A stretch of 28,156 bases of DNA from Collinsella sp. (lineage in GTDB: Bacteria; Actinomycetota; Coriobacteriia; Coriobacteriales; Coriobacteriaceae): contig DXZS01000015.1 of assembly GCA_019419505.1 (NCBI GenBank), positions 1 to 28,156 on the forward strand, read 5' to 3'. The notes below the pieces were generated by a model that made no database searches, was not told where the DNA came from, and saw only the letters and a program-made list of their open reading frames with translations. Shown piece after piece: positions 24,124 to 28,156 of this stretch. The translations under genes were made by a program, and so were the position numbers. Position 1 is the stretch's first letter. Each line of letters opens with the position of its first letter.

Positions 24124-24307
24124 GTGATGCCTTTCTCTTGTTTGCGCTTCACTGTAGCACCCTCGCCGTCCTCAACGCGCCGCGAGCTGTCGTATCATGG
24201 TGAGGTTTACAAACATGTGGCTCAAGGCGACCGCAGGGCAGACCCCGCAAACCGACCGCTGCCGCATACCGTACCGTACGCCCAACCGATCAGGAAGGCA
24301 GGAACCA
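24124..24307 (+). promoter_or_regulatory. Antiporter-purL divergent promoter region
   Basis: TATCAT near 24191 is a possible -10 for purL, with a weak -35. It would give a leader of about 100 nt that has only small GC hairpins (around 24228-24275). I see no recognisable riboswitch. The in-frame upstream extension of purL in this stretch (from 24197) is not family-like and is left out. Confidence 0.3.
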
Positions 24308-27300
24308 ATGGTCTCTCGTATCTACGTGGAGAAGAAACCCGGGTTCGACGTCGAGGCTCAGCAGCTCAAGGGCGAGCTGACCGAAATTCTCGGCATCAAG
24401 GGCATCGAGGCCCTGAGGATCATCAACCGCTACGACGTCGAGGGCATCGACGAGGAGCTTTTCCGCTCCTGCGTGCCGACCGTCTTTAGCGAGCCCCAGG
24501 TCGATGTGACCTACGACGAGCTCCCCGCAAGCGATGGCGCCGTCTTTGCCGTCGAATTCCTGCCTGGTCAGTTTGACCAGCGCGCCGACTCCGCCAGCGA
24601 GTGCGTGCAGCTCATCAGCCAGGGCGAGCGCCCCGCCGTGCGCTCCGCCAAGGTCTATATGATCTCGGGCGCTCTGGACGAGGCCGCCATCGATGCCATC
24701 AAGCACTACGTGGTGAACCCCGTCGAGGCGCGCATCGCCTCGCTCGACCTGCCCGAGACGCTGTACATGGAGACCCCCGAGCCCCAGCCCGTCGAGGTGC
24801 TCGACGGTTTCCGCGAGCTCGACGAGGCCGGCCTTGCCGCCTTTATTTCCGAGCGCGGCCTTGCCATGGACGAGGCGGACATCGCCTTCTGCCAGCAGTA
24901 CTTCCGCGATGAGGACCGCGACCCCACCATCACCGAGATCCGCGTGATCGACACCTACTGGTCCGACCACTGCCGCCACACCACCTTCGGCACCGTCCTA
25001 GATGACGTGACGATCGACGACGCCGTGGTGCAGCAGGCCTTCGACCGCTACATGGAGATGCGCCACGAGCTCGGTCGCGACGCCAAGCCCGTCTGCCTCA
25101 TGGACATGGGCACCATCGGCGCCAAGTACCTTAAGAAGACCGGCGTCATGACCGATGTCGACGAATCCGAGGAGATCAACGCCTGCACCGTCAAGGTGAA
25201 GGTCGATGTCGACGGCGAGGACCAGGACTGGCTGTTCCTCTTTAAGAACGAGACCCATAACCACCCGACCGAGATCGAGCCCTTCGGCGGTGCCGCCACC
25301 TGCGTGGGCGGCGCCATCCGCGACCCGCTCTCGGGCCGCAGCTATGTGTACCAGGCCATGCGTGTCACCGGCGCCGGCGACCCCACCGTCCCGGTTTCCG
25401 AGACGCTCGAGGGCAAGTTGCCGCAGCGCAAGCTCGTAACCACCGCTGCCGCCGGCTACTCCAGCTACGGCAACCAGATTGGCCTTGCCACCGGCCAGGT
25501 CAACGAGCTCTATCACCCCGGTTACGTGGCCAAGCGCATGGAGGTCGGCGCCGTCGTGGGCGCCACCCCGGCAAACCACGTTCGTCGCGAGTGCCCCGCC
25601 CCCACCGACAAGATCATCCTGCTGGGTGGCCGCACCGGCCGTGACGGCATCGGTGGCGCCACCGGCTCCTCCAAGACCCAGAACACCGAGTCCATCGAGA
25701 CCTCGGGTGCCGAAGTCCAGAAGGGCAACGCCCCGGTCGAGCGCAAACTGCAGCGTCTGTTCCGCCGCGGCGATGCCTGCCGTCTGATCAAGCGCTGCAA
25801 CGACTTTGGCGCCGGCGGCGTCTCGGTCGCCGTGGGCGAGCTTGCCGACGGCCTGTATGTCGACCTTGATACCGTGACCAAGAAGTACGACGGCTTGGAC
25901 GGCACCGAGCTCGCCATTTCCGAGTCCCAGGAGCGCATGGCCTGCGCCGTCGCCGACGGTGACGTCGAGGAGTTCATGGGCTACGCCGCCGAGGAGAACC
26001 TGGAGGCAACCGTCATCGCCGAGGTTACCGCCGAGCCGCGCATGCGCATGGCCTGGAACGGCGTCGCCATCGTCGATCTGTCCCGCGAGTTCCTCAATTC
26101 CAACGGTGCGCCCAAGCACCAGGTCGCCCACGTCTGCGCCCGCAGCGTGTGGCAGCCCAGCTGGGCCGGCACCACGCTTGCCGAGCGCATGACCTCGCTC
26201 GTCACCGACCTTAACGTCGCCTCCAACAAGGGTCTTTCCGAGCGCTTTGACTCCACCATCGGCGCCGCGACCGTGCTCATGCCCTTTGGCGGCAAGACGC
26301 AGCTCACCCCAAGCTCGGCCATGGTCGCCAAGTTCCCCGTGGACGGCGAGACCACCACGGCGAGCGCTATGGCATGGGGCTTCAACCCCTATCTGATGGA
26401 GGCCGACCAGTTTGCGGGCGCCTACCTGTCCGTGGTCGAGTCCATCGCCAAGCTCGTGGCCGCCGGCTTTGAGCACAAGCGCGCCTATCTCTCCTTCCAG
26501 GAGTACTTTGAGCGTCTGCGCACCGAGGCCGAGCGTTGGGGCAAGCCCATGGCAGCCGTCCTGGGCGCCCTTATGGCCCAGGTCGACCTGGGTGCCGGCG
26601 CCATCGGCGGCAAGGATTCCATGAGTGGCTCGTTTGAAGACGAAGCCGGCGAGCTCAACGTTCCGCCGACCCTGATCAGCTTCGCTGTCGCCGTTGGCAA
26701 GGCGGACCGCGCTGTCTCCCCCGAGTTCAAGGGTCTCACGCATCGCGTCGTCCGTGTCGCCCCCGCCACCTATGGCGAGGACTACCGCCCCGATGCCCAG
26801 CAGCTGCTCGCCGCATTTGACGCCGTCGAGGCGCTCACCGCCACCGGCGACGCCCTGGCCGTCTCCACGCCCGGCTACGGCTGCGGCGCCGAGAGCCTCT
26901 TTAAGATGTGCGTCGGTAACCAGATCGGTATCGAGCTTGCCGAGGATGTAGACGTGGAGAGCCTCTTCACCCCGCTTTACGGCAGCTTTATCGTCGAGCT
27001 CGCCGAGGATGCCGAGCTGCCCGAGATCGCCGACGGCGTTGTCGTCGAGCCCCTGGGCACCACCGTCGAGGGCTATGTCATCGACACCGGCTCCGAGGTC
27101 ATCGAGCTCGCCGAGCTCCAGGAGGCCTGGGAGAGCGGCATCGAGGGCGTCTTTGCCTACCGCAGCGCCGGCGAGACTGCCAAGGTCGAGACCATCGACT
27201 TCCGTGCCAAGGATATCCACGTGTACAGCGGCGCCAAGATCGCCCGCCCGCGCGTGGTAATCCCCGTGTTCCCCGGCAACAACTGCGAGTACGATAGCGC

Positions 27301-28054
27301 CCGCGCTTTCCGCGCCGCCGGCGCCGAGGCCGACACCTTCGTGATCAACAACCTCACGCCCGAGGCCGTCGCCGAAAGCACCCACGAGCTTGCCCGCCGC
27401 ATCCGTGCAAGCCAGATCGTCATGATCCCCGGCGGCTTCTCGGGCGGCGACGAGCCCGATGGCTCCGCCAAGTTCATCACGGCGTTCTTCCGCGCTCCCG
27501 AGGTCACCGAGGCAGTCCGCGACCTGCTCAAGGCCCGCGACGGCCTGATGCTGGGCATCTGCAACGGCTTCCAGGCCCTGATCAAGCTCGGTCTGGTGCC
27601 CTACGGCGACATCGTCGACGCCACGCCCGATGCGCCCACGCTGACGTTCAACACCATCGGTCGCCATCAGAGCCGTCTGGTGCGCACCCGCATCTCGTCC
27701 AACCTGTCCCCGTGGCTATCGCAGTGCAGCCTGGACGACCCCTACACCGTCGCCATCAGCCACGGCGAGGGCCGCTTTGTCGCCAGCGACGAGGTGCTCG
27801 CCCAGCTCATCGCCAACGGCCAGGTCGCCACGCAGTACGTGGGCGAGGACGGCAAGCCCAGCATGGACCTTTCCGTCAACCCCAACGGCTCCGCACTCGC
27901 CATCGAGGGCATCACGAGCCCCGACGGCCGCGTCCTGGGCAAGATGGGCCATGCCGAGCGTCGTGGCGACAACCTGTACCGCAACGTGCCCGAGCATGTC
28001 CCCGGCGATAAGTTCATGCCGATCTTTGAGAGCGGCGTGGCCTACTTCGCTTAA
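24308..28054 (+). CDS. purL: Phosphoribosylformylglycinamidine synthase, single-chain
   Basis: 1248 residues. It converts FGAR, glutamine and ATP to FGAM in step four of purine synthesis. It is the large one-chain form (as in Proteobacteria and some Clostridia/Coriobacteriia), not the split PurS-PurQ-PurL. The synthetase part shows TYWSDHCRHTTFGT (near 217), FKNETHNHPTEIEPFGGAATC (split over the ATP site) and GGKDSMSG. The C-terminal glutaminase begins about 980 (RVVIPVFPGNNCEYDSARAF) with nucleophile Cys1085 in LGICNGFQ, and His1215 and Glu1217 in GHAERRGDN. ATG 24308 follows AGGAAGG and AGGA. No other pur gene lies in the window, so operon membership to the right is open. Confidence 0.96.
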   Translation: MVSRIYVEKKPGFDVEAQQLKGELTEILGIKGIEALRIINRYDVEGIDEELFRSCVPTVFSEPQVDVTYDELPASDGAVFAVEFLPGQFDQRADSASECVQLISQGERPAVRSAKVYMISGALDEAAIDAIKHYVVNPVEARIASLDLPETLYMETPEPQPVEVLDGFRELDEAGLAAFISERGLAMDEADIAFCQQYFRDEDRDPTITEIRVIDTYWSDHCRHTTFGTVLDDVTIDDAVVQQAFDRYMEMRHELGRDAKPVCLMDMGTIGAKYLKKTGVMTDVDESEEINACTVKVKVDVDGEDQDWLFLFKNETHNHPTEIEPFGGAATCVGGAIRDPLSGRSYVYQAMRVTGAGDPTVPVSETLEGKLPQRKLVTTAAAGYSSYGNQIGLATGQVNELYHPGYVAKRMEVGAVVGATPANHVRRECPAPTDKIILLGGRTGRDGIGGATGSSKTQNTESIETSGAEVQKGNAPVERKLQRLFRRGDACRLIKRCNDFGAGGVSVAVGELADGLYVDLDTVTKKYDGLDGTELAISESQERMACAVADGDVEEFMGYAAEENLEATVIAEVTAEPRMRMAWNGVAIVDLSREFLNSNGAPKHQVAHVCARSVWQPSWAGTTLAERMTSLVTDLNVASNKGLSERFDSTIGAATVLMPFGGKTQLTPSSAMVAKFPVDGETTTASAMAWGFNPYLMEADQFAGAYLSVVESIAKLVAAGFEHKRAYLSFQEYFERLRTEAERWGKPMAAVLGALMAQVDLGAGAIGGKDSMSGSFEDEAGELNVPPTLISFAVAVGKADRAVSPEFKGLTHRVVRVAPATYGEDYRPDAQQLLAAFDAVEALTATGDALAVSTPGYGCGAESLFKMCVGNQIGIELAEDVDVESLFTPLYGSFIVELAEDAELPEIADGVVVEPLGTTVEGYVIDTGSEVIELAELQEAWESGIEGVFAYRSAGETAKVETIDFRAKDIHVYSGAKIARPRVVIPVFPGNNCEYDSARAFRAAGAEADTFVINNLTPEAVAESTHELARRIRASQIVMIPGGFSGGDEPDGSAKFITAFFRAPEVTEAVRDLLKARDGLMLGICNGFQALIKLGLVPYGDIVDATPDAPTLTFNTIGRHQSRLVRTRISSNLSPWLSQCSLDDPYTVAISHGEGRFVASDEVLAQLIANGQVATQYVGEDGKPSMDLSVNPNGSALAIEGITSPDGRVLGKMGHAERRGDNLYRNVPEHVPGDKFMPIFESGVAYFA

Positions 28055-28074
28055 TGCGTCCCATCGGGTACAAT
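28046..28074 (+). promoter_or_regulatory. Candidate promoter just after purL
   Basis: TACAAT (28069-28074) is a good -10; TTCGCT (28046-28051) is a poor -35 at 17 bp. It would start a leader of about 70 nt before the gene at 28149. Confidence 0.35.
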
Positions 28075-28109
28075 CCCCTCGGGTAACAACACCCGCCACC
28101 GGTGAACTG

Positions 28110-28146
28110 CCTCCCATTTCTTGGACATCGGGAAATGGGAGGTTTT
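28110..28146 (+). promoter_or_regulatory. Hairpin after purL: terminator or ribosome-site-sequestering leader
   Basis: CCTCCCATTTC (28110-28120) pairs perfectly with GAAATGGGAGG (28132-28142), followed by TTTT (28143-28146). It could terminate purL. But its 3' arm is also the GGAGG ribosome binding site of an ATG 6 nt further on (28149), so it would hide that site. A CGGGT/ACCCG hairpin (28080s-28090s) and CACCGGTG lie upstream. Confidence 0.6.
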
Positions 28147-28148
28147 CC

Positions 28149-28156
28149 ATGAGTAT
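28149..28156 (+). CDS. Start of a gene cut by the window edge
   Basis: ATG AGT AT at the right edge, with GGGAGG ending 6 nt upstream. Only two full codons are visible, so nothing can be said about the product. The ribosome site is the main reason to call it. Confidence 0.35.

Noticed and set aside
24124..24307. Purine or ZTP riboswitch before purL
   Set aside because: Checked by eye for conserved cores of these classes; none is present, only small GC hairpins.
22723..24489. 588-codon open frame on the plus strand opposite the antiporter and running into purL
   Set aside because: Arg/His/Asp-rich nonsense translation, antisense to a clear membrane protein and out of frame with purL.
24998..27667. 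889-codon open frame on the minus strand opposite purL
   Set aside because: Translation is Gly/Ala/Asp/His-rich without any family motif and lies wholly opposite a clear purL. It is a by-product of GC-rich codon use.

Overview
The window is GC-rich with dense, mostly minus-strand housekeeping genes. Protein content and gene style point to a high-GC Gram-positive of the Coriobacteriia, most likely a Collinsella-like gut bacterium. That assignment rests on overall protein character and is an inference; no 16S rRNA lies inside the window.

Layout. 1-300: gene-free, TATA-rich DNA with a boxA-like element, probably the promoter/leader of an rRNA operon beyond the left edge. 311-1743: infC-rpmI-rplT translation operon (minus strand), with infC apparently starting at a rare ATA codon. 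1774-1902: tRNA-Leu(CAA) with its own terminator. 1942-3450: a transglutaminase-fold protein. 3481-3705: a duplicated palindromic intergenic element. 3726-4592: class II fructose-bisphosphate aldolase. 4788-11271: an operon reading recJ::helicase fusion, then bifunctional (p)ppGpp synthetase/hydrolase rel, then a glyoxalase-II-like metallo-hydrolase. 11494-12492: a bile-acid/sodium-symporter-family transporter (plus strand). 12523-14001: cutC followed by a GalT/HIT-like protein. 14002-14325: an unusually structured spacer with four consecutive inverted repeats. 14326-19187: complete liv ABC importer operon livK-livH-livM-livG-livF. 19459-19654: a collapsed second livK. 19906-21249: homoserine dehydrogenase. 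21466-22215: a FabG-like reductase. 22313-22560: four 48-nt palindromes at an exact 62-bp period. 22561-24123: a CPA2-type cation/proton antiporter. 24308-28054: single-chain FGAM synthase purL. 28149 to the end: start of another gene whose ribosome binding site lies inside a hairpin.

How the parts relate. The liv genes form one importer (lipoprotein receptor, two permeases, two ATPases) for branched-chain amino acids or related compounds. The aldolase, hom, purL and rel genes are core glycolysis, aspartate-family amino acid, purine and stringent-response functions. They do not form one pathway cluster.

No phage, insertion sequence, CRISPR array or defence island is visible. The least ordinary material is non-coding: the 62-bp hairpin array, the multi-hairpin liv-cutC spacer and the fba-distal palindrome. 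The first and third share a GGGACG/GGCTTCC-type arm. The least ordinary proteins are the RecJ-helicase fusion and the deleted livK paralogue.
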